64,000 nucleotides of DNA from Macrothele yani (lineage: Eukaryota > Arthropoda > Arachnida > Araneae > Macrothelidae). The notes under the pieces are model-generated. The model was not told where the DNA came from. It searched no databases and saw only the letters and a program-made list of their open reading frames with translations. A program made the translations under genes and the position numbers. Numbering within the stretch: the first letter of the stretch is position 1; each line of letters starts with the position of its first letter. The stretch spans positions 28,425,001-28,489,000 of the forward strand of contig CM077011.1 in assembly GCA_039090855.1 (NCBI GenBank), given 5' to 3'. Below, one piece after another: positions 44,621 to 55,238 of the stretch.

Positions 44621-45970
44621 AAAAATGGAACATATATGTAATTTTATACGCTCTTAATTTTCTTTATGCGCATTTTACGATTACGCACTTTAGCAGTTAT
44701 GTTTTGTTTTGCTTTCCTCTTTGAAAAGAAACTTATTTGTTACCACTGACTTAATGTGGTGAGCATTCACATGATGGAATAGTTTCCGAGCATTTTTTCA
44801 TAATCTGATATAAGATCTCTTGCAAATTTTACAAAAAAATAAAAAATAATAACAAAAATAAAAAAAAATCCAACATTCGTGAAACAAACGGGTTTTTTCT
44901 TATTTATTTCTAAACTTTAATTTTTTTGCAAATTTTCCCCGTAGAAACGCCGGCGTCTTTGAATGACGCAATACATTTGCTAAGAATGCACAACGGGAGA
45001 ACGAAACGAAAGTGTAGCTGCGTGTTGGAAGGACGAAAACATTTGCTGCTCTGTCCCATTGAGCTTATAAAAGAAAAGTCACTTCTCAGAAGTTCCGCTA
45101 CCATTGAGTTGCTCACGGTGGTCGTTAAACCTCCAACTAAAAAAAAAAAAAAAAGTTCCGCTACAGAATCGCTGAAGCAGTGTTATTCCCAGCGTCCTGT
45201 TCCTCTGGTTTTCCACACACACACCTTCACGCTCAGCAGAATGAAATGTCCGGTGATGCAGCGCAACTTCGGAACTTACCCTCTGGGTAAATAGTGTTGC
45301 CAAGGACATCTGCGGGCTTGTCTCCTACTGCAAAGTGCGAACAGTATCTCATTTGTCACATTCTGGTTTTTGTTCTGTGCGACGTAGCACCGTTGTTAAC
45401 ACCCACGTTCGTCAGGGCGACAAAAAATGAGTTTTGGATATGTGTTAACAAATGATTATCTTATTACAAGTTCCGTATCAGGTGTGTAGTGGTGCATTAT
45501 GGAAGTCACGGACGCTATTATTCTGAGGTGCCATGTTCGGGAATACTTCCAGGCGCAGAAGGTAGGAATGTTTCTCATTTGTTTTCTTTACCGAAATTTA
45601 TTGAGTTAAATTTAATTCCCAACAGTGATGTAGTTCCAAGTGGAAAGGTGCCTTAGCGGTGAGCGGATCAGGTGAAAACAACCAGGAAAAAAACAAACTT
45701 TCAAAAGCTTATCAAAGTTTGACGTGCTTTTACGAAGTTGCATTTTAATTAAACTTTTATTAATTATTTTTATTAATTAGGATTAAAATTGCTTAATTTA
45801 GGCAATTTAAAACAAAAGGAAGAATGTTACGTGGCAATTATTCTAAACGATCTTAAACATTCAGTGTGACTAATACGTATTAGATACATTGCATACATGC
45901 AACTTACAGGACGCTTTTCCTGTGATTTTGTGGCGGAAGCAACGGATACCTTTTGTAATTTATTCATATA
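44621..45970. other. Spacer, mostly unrecognised
   Basis: Contains the 3' end of a SINE at 45100-45153. A short open stretch (45499-45561) begins with ATG and ends at a donor-like AAG/GTAGGA. No supported gene. Confidence 0.4.
45100..45153 (+). mobile_element. 5'-truncated SINE (family A), copy 4
   Basis: Only the last ~35 bp of the body (TTGAGTTGCTCACGGTGGTC) and the A-run remain. 5' truncation with an intact tail is expected for LINE-mobilised SINEs. Confidence 0.8.
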
Positions 45971-45973
45971 TAT

Positions 45974-47027
45974 CATCATCATCATCATTGTCAACCATTA
46001 TCAATACACTGCTGGACGAAGGTCTCCCCAAGTTTCTTCCACAACGGTCTGTCTTGTGCCAGTTTCCTCCATATTACTCCCGCACACTTTCGAATTTCAT
46101 CCACCCATCTCCCATGTAGTATTCTTTTGGTTCTTTTCCTGTTCCTTGGAATCCAATCTAAAATTTCGGCTGTCCATCGATGGTCTGTCCTTCTGGCAGT
46201 ATGTCAAGCCCATTGCCATTTCAGGGATTTAACTCTGATCATGATGTCTTCCGCTCTTGTCATTTTTCGGATCCACGAGTTCCTCTTCTTATCTCTCCTG
46301 GTTGCACCAAGCATGCACCTCTCCATGCTACTTTGAGTTGTCTGCAGCCTTTGTATGTCTCTTTTACTTAAGGTCAACGTCTCTGCACCATACGTAAGCA
46401 CTGGAAGGATGCATTGATCAAACACTTTTCTTTTAAGACATAATGGCATATTGCTCTTGAAAATTATGCTGTTTCTTCCAAAAGCTCTCCAGGCAAGTTT
46501 TGTACGCCGATTAATTTCTTCATCAATGTGACCCTCACTTGATATCTGCTGTCCAAGATAAACGTACGTGTCTGTTATCTCCAGCTTTTCTCCATCAATC
46601 GATAAATCTTCATTTCTTGTAAAAGCATTGAACATCACTTTTGTCTTCTGAGAGTTCATTTTCAATCCCACTTCTTTACTCTTGTCAGCAAGTTCCTGGA
46701 TCATACTCTGCAGTTCAGGTGGGGTAGTTGCAAAAATGACCATGTCATCAGCAAAACGAAGGTGGGTTAGATAATCTCCAATAATCTTTATCCCTTTGGT
46801 TTTCCAGTTCAGTGATTGAAAGACATTTTCCAATGTGGCATTAAAGAGCTTCGGAGATATCATGTCACCTTGTCTCACTCCCTTTCCAATTTTTATGTGT
46901 GTTGTATTTTCAAACAGCCGAATCTTTGCATTTGCATTTTCATAGATGTTATTAGTAATATTAATGTATGCATCTTCAATACCGCAGGATTTCAAATCCA
47001 TTGTAACTGCTGATAGTTTCACCGAAT
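45974..47027 (-). pseudogene. RTE-clade LINE, copy D, 5'-truncated
   Basis: The minus strand carries the RT from the middle of the palm (KSCGIEDAYINITNNIYENA) through RFADDMVIF to the C-terminus. A stop follows KWQWA at 46204, where other copies have Gly. The C-terminal 60 codons persist in shifted frames to the (ATC)n tail at 45968-45983. It begins next to a (TA)n tract at 47031-47055. It is clearly more diverged than copies B and C. Confidence 0.9.
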
Positions 47028-47036
47028 CAATAATAT

Positions 47037-47600
47037 ATATATATATATATATATATTCTATAAAGATACCTAAGCAAAAAAATACATGAAGAGCATGGGT
47101 CGGGCCATGAAGGTTAATGGATGCAAGCGAAATTGTTAACTAGTGCTAGGTCATGCTACTCTACGGAGGACATGACTTATATATATGTTTTTTAAACTAT
47201 TTTAGGTGGGAATGTTACTTGCATCTATGGCCTTGCAGAAACCCATTTCCAACTAGGTCTTTGTGGAAGTGAGAAAATGCAGAGTTTTTGCTGGTCCTTG
47301 ATAAAGCCAAGGCTCAGTATTCTCGACACCTTCTACATTCAGTTGTTTTATTTTATTTTTTTCTTTTCTCCTTTTACTCACACAGGTAGATACATAACCT
47401 TTTCTATGTTGTACTAGGTGTGAGTCAAAATTATATATGTATTTTTTGCTTAGGTATCTTTATAGAATGTGAATTCTGAATTTTCAAAACTGCTGCGTTG
47501 CGCGTTTTGATTTTCAGGTTATTTTTGCACCCTTCGTTTTAAATTCTAAAATTTTTTCCTTAGTCTTCAGTTTTGCTCTTATATATATATATATATATAC
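47037..47600 (+). mobile_element. Internally deleted derivative of the PLE-like element at 53.5 kb
   Basis: It starts TTCTATAAAGATACCTAAGC, jumps after about 35 bp to the distal region (GAAGAGCATGGGTCGGGCCA), and then matches 56445-56830. It continues into GTGAATTCTGAATTTTCAAA..., which is the reverse complement of 53485-53590. The start and the later GCTTAGGTATCTTTATAGAA are inverted to each other. There is no coding capacity. Confidence 0.75.
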
Positions 47601-47607
47601 AGATATC

Positions 47608-50600
47608 GGGATGTAAGGTCAGGTGATGCGTAACATCACAGCCTCTCCTTGACAAATGTCAACCCCGCCTTCTCGTGGTACATCCTGTTCCCACTAAAGG
47701 GGCTCTGACGACCGCCAATAGTGGTATAACTATACCATCGGGATTAGAGGAAATGCTATCCCACACTCACCAACCCGCTTGGCCAGCGTGGTGAGTTATG
47801 GCCAAACCCCTCCAAAATGACTCCACAACTTAAATCTTGGCCCTCAGTCTCCGGCAGCTGGAATGTACCTGGCCAAGGCAGCGGCCAGTGCGACATGAAG
47901 GCAGAGGGTGCTAAGAATCCCCGGAGGAACGGACTAGGCTGCCATCTGATGCTGACCTTGGCTACGTACAACGGACGCTCCCTATCTTCGTATTCAAGGC
48001 TTCTTGAATTGGAAGAGGAACTACAAAGGATCAAGTGGGACATCGTCGGGCTAAGTGAGGTAAGGAGAAAAGGAGAAGATCTCATTGAACTGAAAAGTGG
48101 ACATCTCTTCTACTATCGTGGGACAGATACTGGCAGAACTAGTGGTGTTGGATTTATAATGAACAAGAAACTGAAAGATGAAGTTGTAGAAGTTGAAAGT
48201 TCCTCTGACAGAGCTGCACGACTCGTTATCCAACTCGCGAGAAGATACCAGGCTCAGATTATTCAAACTTATGCACCCACCACAAGTCATGCTGAAGAAG
48301 AAATTGAAGAATTTTATGAGGAAATTCGTGATCTAAATAATAAAGGTAAGCAGCACTTGAAGATAATTATGGGAGATTTCAATGCAAAAATAGGGCACCG
48401 GCAACAGAATGAAACTTCAGTAGGTAAATTCGGTCACGGCAACAGAAACCAGCGTGGAAATACTCTCGTAGAGTTTGCAGAGGCAGAAGGGTTTTTCATC
48501 TTGAACTCCTTTTTCAAGAAAAAGCCACACAGAAAATGGACATGGAGACATCCAAATGGGACGACAAGTGAAATTGATTTTATTATGTGTAACAAAAAAT
48601 TCGTCATAGAAGACTGCAGTGTGCTAAACAAGTTCAACACAGGCAGTGACCATAGATTGGTGAGATGTAAGATGCACCTCAACACTAAACTCGAACGTAG
48701 CAAGCTCATAAGACAAACAAAACGTATTGACATAACCAACCTTAAAAAACACCATAATACTTTCAAATTGGAACTGAAGAACAGATTCTCTGCTTTAGAA
48801 GGCCTAACATCGGAAGAAGTGGACATTTCTGAAGTTAACAGAAAAGTAACCAAAGCTCTTATGGAAACAGCAACAAAATTAGCTGGGTCTAAGAACAAAT
48901 TGCATGTGAACAAATTATCAGGAAAAACCAAAATGTTGATGCAAAAAAGAAGAGTGATGAGGACAACTAAAGAAGATGTGACTTCCAAAGTGGAATATGA
49001 CAGTACGAAAAAGTATCACTGAAGACGTAAGGAAATTCAACTGTGAACTAGTAAGGAAAGCAATTGAAAACAACCAAAGCCTAAAGATAGCAAAGGGACA
49101 TCTCAGTAAGGGGAAAAAACAGATTATGGCACTGAGAAAAGAAGATGGTTCTGTAACAAGAAATAGAGGCGAAATTTTGACAAGAGTGAAAGATTTCTAC
49201 TCCAAATTATATGAAAGGGATGATACATGCACTCCAGACATCATGAAAGGTACCAGTACCAGAGTTCTTCCAGTCCTTCCAGCAGAAGTTGCACATGCAA
49301 TCAAGAACATGAAGCGGGGAAAAGCTCCAGAAGAAGATGGAATTACTATAGACATCATACAAGAAGCAAGTGGAGAAATCGAAACAGTACTCGCCCAAAT
49401 TTTCACTCGATGGCTTAATGAAGGGAAAATTCCTGAGGATTGGAACAACGCTACAATGATCTTGCTACATAAAAAAGGTGACATTGAGGATCTCAGGAAC
49501 TACAGACCTATCAGCCTCCTATCAGTGGTTTATAAAATCTTCACTAAAGTTCCTTCACACCGCTTGAAGGTGACACTGGACATGGCTCAACCGAGAGAAC
49601 AAGCTGGATTCAGGAGTGGCTACAGCACAATAGATCATATCCACGTACTGAGAGAACTAATTGAAAGAGCGAGGGAATATGAGCTTCCATTGTGCATGGC
49701 TTTTATCGATTATGAAAAAGCCTTTGATTCGGTGAAACCATCAGCAGTTGCAATGGCTCTGAAATCCTGCGGTATTGAAGATGCATACATTAATATTATT
49801 AATAACATCTATGAAAATGCAAGTGCAAAGATTCGGCTGTTTGAAAATACAACACACATAAAAATTGGAAAAGGAGTGAGACAAGGTGACACCATATCTC
49901 CGAAGCTCTTTAATGCCACATTGGAAAATGTCTTTCAACCACTGAACTGGGAAAACAAAGGGATAAAGATTAATGGAGATTATCTAACCCACCTTCGTTT
50001 TGCTGATGACATAGTCATTTTTGCAACTACCCCATCAGAGCTACAGAGTATGATCCAGGAACTTGCTGACAAGAGTAAAGAAGTGGGATTAAAAATGAAC
50101 TTTCAGAAGACAAAAGTGATGTACAATGCTTTTACAAGAAATGAAGATTTATCGATCGATGGAGAAAAGCTGGAGATAACAGACACGTACGTTTATCTTG
50201 GACAGCAGATATCAAGTGAGGGTCACATTGGTGAAGAAATTAATCGGCGTACAAAACTTGCCTGGAGAGCTTTTGGAAGAAACAGCATAATTTTCAAGAG
50301 CAATATGCCATTATGTCTTAAAAGAAAAGTGTTTGATCAATGCATCCTTCCAGTGCTTACGTATGGTGCAGAGACGTGGACCTTAGCTAAAAGAGACATA
50401 CAAAGGCTGCAGACAACTCAAAGCAGCATGGAGAGGTGCATGCTTGGTGTAACCAGGAGAGATAAGAAGAGGAACACGTGGATCCGAAAAATGACAAGAG
50501 TGGAAGACATCATGATCAGAGTTAAATCCCTGAAATGGCAATGGGCTGGACATACTGCCAGAAGAACAGACCATCGATGGACAGCCGAAATTTTAGATTG

Positions 50601-50780
50601 GATTCCAAGGGACAGGAAAAGACCCAGAAGAAGACCACATGGAAGATGGGTGGATGAAATTCGAAAGTATGCGGGTGTGACATGGAGGAGACTGGCACAA
50701 GACAGAGCGTTGTGGAGGAAACTTGGGGAGACCTTCGTCCAGCAGTGGATTGATAATGGTTGACAATGATGATGATGATG
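47608..50780 (+). mobile_element. RTE-clade LINE, copy A, full length
   Basis: 3173 bp from GGGATGTAAGGTCAGGTGAT to a (GAT)n tail, with a perfect 13-bp target duplication ATATACAGATATC on both sides (47595-47607 and 50781-50793). It has a 209-bp 5' UTR and a single ORF region. Short-repeat tails instead of A tails are typical of the RTE clade. Confidence 0.92.
47817..50763 (+). pseudogene. RTE ORF of copy A, broken by a 14-bp deletion
   Basis: The first frame (47817-49022, 401 codons) holds the APE endonuclease (TYNGRSL, GLSEVRRKGE, GDFNAKIG, GSDHRLV). A 14-bp deletion near 48996-49000, relative to copy B, shifts the frame. The second frame (to 50763) holds the RT (YRPISLLSVVYKI, FIDYEKAFDSV, GVRQGDTISP, RFADDIVIF) and the Arg-rich C-terminus. 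Apart from the deletion the sequence is nearly identical to copy B, so the loss is recent. Confidence 0.92.
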
Positions 50781-50816
50781 ATATACAGATATCACCTTAA
50801 CTGAAAATATGTATAG

Positions 50817-51497
50817 TATGCAAGGTCAGGTAATTCTTCTGTTTGTTTCCAGCCTCCAGGGGCGGCAAGTGTAGTTCGTTGACCGGGCCCGAAATTTCGG
50901 ATCGTTGTGCACCCTCTCCCTTCACGCTTCCCGGAACAAACAGAGGAGTAACAATGCCTATGGAGCTTTGTTGGGGATTAAGACCACCTGACCACTTACC
51001 TAGAGGAACTTTCTAAAGTACATCACAACAATAACACATTTATCAAAAATATATATATATATCAATAAAAATCTGGCTGAACTTATTGACCGGGCCCAGG
51101 CCCTGGTGGCCCGGGCTTATCCGCCGCCACTGCCAGCCTCTCATTGACAAATGTCAACCCCGCTTCTCATGGTGCATCCTGTTCCCACTAAAGGGGCTCT
51201 GACGACCGATGAACAGCGGTATAACTATACCATCGGGATTAGAGGAAATGGTATCCCACACTCACCAACCCGCTTGGCCAACGTGGTGAGTTATGCCCCC
51301 CTCAAGATGCTTACACAATTTCAAACTTGGCCCTCATGAAAAGAGTGAAATCATTGAAATGGCAATGGGCTGGACATGTTGCCAGAAGAACGGACCGCCG
51401 ATGGACAACCGAAATTTTAGATTGGATTCCGAGGGACAGGAAAAGACCCAGAAGAAGACCCCATAGGAGATGGATGGATGAAATTCGAAAGTATGCT
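50817..51497 (+). mobile_element. Internally deleted RTE derivative (5' end joined to near-3' end)
   Basis: The RTE 5' UTR (GCAAGGTCAGGT, then after a nested MITE CCTCTCATTGACAAATGTCA...) runs through the first ~30 bases of the ORF to TTGGCCCTCATG. There it joins directly to the C-terminal coding part (AAATGGCAATGGGCTGGACA). About 2.6 kb is missing. The right side stops inside DEIRKYA, next to a short TA stretch, so the true 3' end is also absent. An open frame from 51327 encodes the LINE C-terminus with unrelated sequence appended. Confidence 0.8.
50857..51132. mobile_element. 276-bp hAT-type MITE nested in the RTE derivative
   Basis: The ends are CAGGGGCGGC (left) and CAGTGGCGGC (right, inward). 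The 8-bp duplication CCAGCCTC is perfect (50849-50856 and 51133-51140). The host sequence CAGCCTC...TTGACAAATG is continuous once the insert is removed. The G+C-rich ends flank an AT-rich centre with no ORF. Confidence 0.9.
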
Positions 51498-51499
51498 GA

Positions 51500-53047
51500 T
51501 ATATATATTTCGGGGTTTAACGAGCAGACAAATGGGTCGGCGCTTTCGGGTATGCTTCTTTCTGTCCTTTCTGTTCTGGAGTCTGAGATCATCATAAGCG
51601 ATTTGCCAGAATCCAGCCCCTCTGGCCACTTGTCAACCGTGACTCCTTTTTTTTTACCCTTAAGGAACTAAGGGATGAGCTCAGGGGATTACTTTTATTG
51701 AAGCCCAGGGTGACTTTAACAGAAATGTCCGCTGCAACCATAAAACACCTGTGAGTCAGCCTACATGCCAATTTAACTTTACTATGTCGATTTCTCTCCT
51801 ATAGATGAAGTAACATACGGAGAAACCACCTTAAAATGCCATTTTGAAAACTGTGGTCTTTACGAAATAGTTACAATTCTCTTCATACTAGAACTTTTGT
51901 GACTCCTGAAACGTCTACTGTGTGAACCGACTGTTTAGCCTCATCCTATAATACGAACATTCGATTAAGATATGAATGTGCTTGCACACAAAACATGGCA
52001 TTCGCTATTTTTGCCTGCAAGGTTGTGAAAAGAAAGCGCTTTAGCCCTATTTCTCTTACCCAGTGGCGTAATTAGCACAACGTGCGCTTCCCCCTCACCG
52101 CAAGATTTACTTCAGCTCCCCTAAGCACCGTAATTTCCCCAGGATTTCGAAGAGAAGGGAGGATGTATTTTTCGCAGTGTGTGTGTGGTGGTTGGTAGGG
52201 GGGGGTTAGGTGTTAGGAAGTCAGGGAGAGTGTCTGCAAAAGTAATGGTGGTACCTAGACCCCTGTAGTTTTAACTTTTAAGTAATAGATTTGAAAATAC
52301 GAGCAATTGCTTTGTCCAAAACTTAAATAAATCACTTGAAGAAATCACCCCTTACACATCGCAGATCTGCGGATGCTGTGAATAAATTTTGACGCCTGTC
52401 GTGAACGTAATCCTAGATAACTGACTGTTTTCCTACATCCTCCATGGGGAATTCCGCTGTGGCCACGTGCTTTTTATCGGCGGCGCAGAGAGGGCGATTG
52501 GAGAGCGATCGTATTATTTACAACCCAACTGAGAATATAATATTAGACTAAATATAAGGGGTGATTTCCCCTTATATTTAGTCTAATTGTGTTCGTTTAT
52601 ACAGATAGCTGAATATTTGGAGAAATTAATTAAAAAAATCAAGAAAATGAGGGAAAATATTATAATAATAATAAAAAAACATCCACATGGACTTCAGTCT
52701 GAAATTTTTGTCATCCTTCAACAAAACATAAATCAGTCCTCGCTGAAGGGATAATTTTTCAAGCACTGACACCTCGGACTACTTCAGCAATAAAAACCTA
52801 ATTCCACAGGGTAGAGATGTGTGCACTGCAATACATAATCATACTTTGGAAGCTGGCAATCAGCTTTATTTCAGTCTTCTGGATGTCGACTTTTCATGTA
52901 TACGGTTAAGCCTCAGTGTAGCTAACGTGACGTTAGTGCTTCCAATACAACAAAATATTTGCTACCTAATTTTTAACAACAGCAGTTTATTAGAAATTGT
53001 TCCCATAATGAGTTGTTTTTTTTTTGTTTTTTTGCGGTAGTAGTTTA
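51500..53047. other. Spacer with one perfect hairpin
   Basis: No gene is recognised. CAGTGGCGTAATTAGCAC at about 52078 is a lone hAT-like end without partner. A perfect 20-bp-arm palindrome lies at 52542-52587. Confidence 0.5.
52542..52587. repeat. Perfect inverted repeat, 20-bp arms, 6-nt loop
   Basis: The left arm ATTAGACTAAATATAAGGGG (52542-52561) and right arm CCCCTTATATTTAGTCTAAT (52568-52587) are exact reverse complements around TGATTT. There is no T-run or promoter context, so a terminator role cannot be claimed. Confidence 0.9.
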
Positions 53048-53470
53048 CACTTTGTGAAAAAAAAATCGATACACCTCAAACTAGCATCCAAACGGTTAGT
53101 TAGTTTTTAGTTTTTTTACTACTATCTGCTAATCTAAATAATCTAAGGAGATTGAAACCAAATGGCAGGGGAATGGTTTACACCACACGTTTTCAGGTAA
53201 CACTGTAATGATTCCTTAATAATCAGAAACACCCTTGTAGTAAAGCGAGGACATTTTAACCACTCCTAATGTCTTGGGGGGATTTTCTTCAGCACAGCCT
53301 TACCTTACTAGCATCCTCAATATTTTACACTACCCCATGGTGCAATCCGTGGTCCATTACTGAATTAAAGCAAAGGTATAACATTTTTACTCACTTGTAT
53401 GCGTAGATTTCTTGGAATTTGCATTTGCGATATAAGGGCATAAGAAAATATTTTCACTCTATTTAAAATT
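53048..53470 (+). repeat. Left arm of a ~425-bp inverted repeat
   Basis: Starts CACTTTGTGAAAAAAAAATC and is nearly identical to the reverse complement of 60067-60494. It ends in AATTTATATATATA. No coding. Confidence 0.92.
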
Positions 53471-53726
53471 TATATATATATATATATATACTTAAGAGCA
53501 AAACTGAAGACTAAGGAAAAAATTTTAGAATTTAAAACGAAGGGTGCAAAATAACCTGAAAATCAAAACGCGCAACGCAGCAGTTTTGAAAATTCAGAAT
53601 TCACATTCTATAAAGAAGATACCTAAGCAAAAAAATACATATATAATTTTGACTCACACCTAGTACAACATACAAAAGGTTATGTATCTACCTGTGTGAG
53701 TAAAAGGAGAAAAGATAAAAAAATAA

Positions 53727-55238
53727 AAAAATAAAATAAAACAACTGAATCATATTATCACCGGAAACTTGAGTTATGTTGAAAATGAAAAGCTTAGGAA
53801 TTTATTAGAGTATGGCTCTAAATTCAGACCTTCCTTCACAATTTCCAAAGAAAGGATTCTTGAGAGCTTCACTCAAGATGTAAATAAGTACATCGTAAAA
53901 ACCAGTTTAACGTACAATCAGCCTATTGAGGCCTTCGCAGAATGGAAATATAATATAATCAATAGCTTCACCGGTGAGTTGGCAGGTCTGGACTTTTGTT
54001 TCGACAGAAATCTCTTTTTCTCTGGAGAAGCTAAAAGGTCACTCTCCAAACTACAAGACCAATTTATTTTTACCACTACGGATAAAGCTAGCAATAATTT
54101 TGCAATTATCTGTAAGAAGTTCTATTTTGAATTGTTAACTATGGAACTCAATAATAGAGTAACATACGAGCCCGTAAGTTATTCTACCAAGCAGTTAGAA
54201 AATCGGTTTAAGGCATTCTTCAAGAAACTTAAAATTCCACAAACTAGAAGATATGGGCCTGAATTTCCATTACTTTTTGCAACGGTTAAGTTTCATAAGG
54301 ATCCTGTGAAGTTCAGGTTCATAGCTAGTGGAGTAAGGAGTCATAAAAAGAAAATAGATCTTGCTTTTGAAGATGTCTTAAAGAAGGTTTTGAAACACAT
54401 TAGAAACTGTTCTAACTTGATGTACAGAGATTTTTGGATAATTAATAATAATGCAGAAGTAATTTCTACTATACTCAAAGTTTGTCCCCTAGATATTAAT
54501 AGTTATGATTTTGAAAACTTATATACTAATCTGCCTCTATCAGATATAATCACTACCTTTAAAGAGCTGTATGCAGAATTTAAACTTAACCAATTCGTTG
54601 ATGTAGGAACTTGGAACTCTTATCTCAATTGCTGCATAAAAAATAACCATATCTTATATAATAATACTCTCTATAAGCAAGTGAACGGTATTCCAATGGG
54701 AACATCAACGTCCACAAATATCGCTAATCTATTCCTGTTCTTTAAGGAATATAAATTCATTAAAAATCACCCCACCTGCTCAGATAACTACCTTTACACT
54801 TTTAGATATATTGATGATCTGCCGTGTATCAATAATTCAGAAGTTATAGAGAGTGATTTTGATAATATCTATCCTAGCTCTCTTAACTTATGTAAAACCA
54901 ACCACAGTAATCAGGAACTTGAGTTCCTAGACTTAAGCATTAAGCTCAACAGAGGTAACCCATCTATTAGCCTCTTTGATAAAAGAGTTAATTTTCCTTT
55001 CAAAGTAATTAAATATCTACACTGGAATAATAACATTTCAACCAAAGTAATTGAGAATGTACTAATTTCTCAGGTCCTAAGAATTTCAAGAATTTGCAGC
55101 AACAATTTGGATTTCAATTACCACATTAATATACTATTAGAAAGTTTTCTAGAGAACGAAATTCCTTCTTCTTTCATCAAAAGAACTTTAAGAAAAATTA
55201 TTCTGAATAATAGAGTAAGGTTGGCAGATCTGCTTTAA
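53727..55238 (+). CDS. PLE-type reverse transcriptase, no GIY-YIG found
   Basis: The open frame runs from 53727 with no ATG before HIITGNLSYVENEKLRNLLE (53751 on), so the N-terminus is probably lost. Motifs in order: FTTTDKASNNFAIICKK, FPLLFATVKFHKDPVKFRFI, YDFENLYTNLP, NGIPMGTSTSTNIANLF, and FRYIDDLP with both catalytic Asp kept. ELEFLDLSIKL and a thumb region follow, ending at TAA 55238. The GxPMGxxxS and YxDD arrangement fits Penelope-like RTs rather than LINEs. No GIY-YIG domain follows in 55239-56440. An N-terminal nuclease, as in the permuted Naiad group, may have been removed by the 5' truncation. That placement is inference. Confidence 0.75.
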   Translation, partial: KNKIKQLNHIITGNLSYVENEKLRNLLEYGSKFRPSFTISKERILESFTQDVNKYIVKTSLTYNQPIEAFAEWKYNIINSFTGELAGLDFCFDRNLFFSGEAKRSLSKLQDQFIFTTTDKASNNFAIICKKFYFELLTMELNNRVTYEPVSYSTKQLENRFKAFFKKLKIPQTRRYGPEFPLLFATVKFHKDPVKFRFIASGVRSHKKKIDLAFEDVLKKVLKHIRNCSNLMYRDFWIINNNAEVISTILKVCPLDINSYDFENLYTNLPLSDIITTFKELYAEFKLNQFVDVGTWNSYLNCCIKNNHILYNNTLYKQVNGIPMGTSTSTNIANLFLFFKEYKFIKNHPTCSDNYLYTFRYIDDLPCINNSEVIESDFDNIYPSSLNLCKTNHSNQELEFLDLSIKLNRGNPSISLFDKRVNFPFKVIKYLHWNNNISTKVIENVLISQVLRISRICSNNLDFNYHINILLESFLENEIPSSFIKRTLRKIILNNRVRLADLL

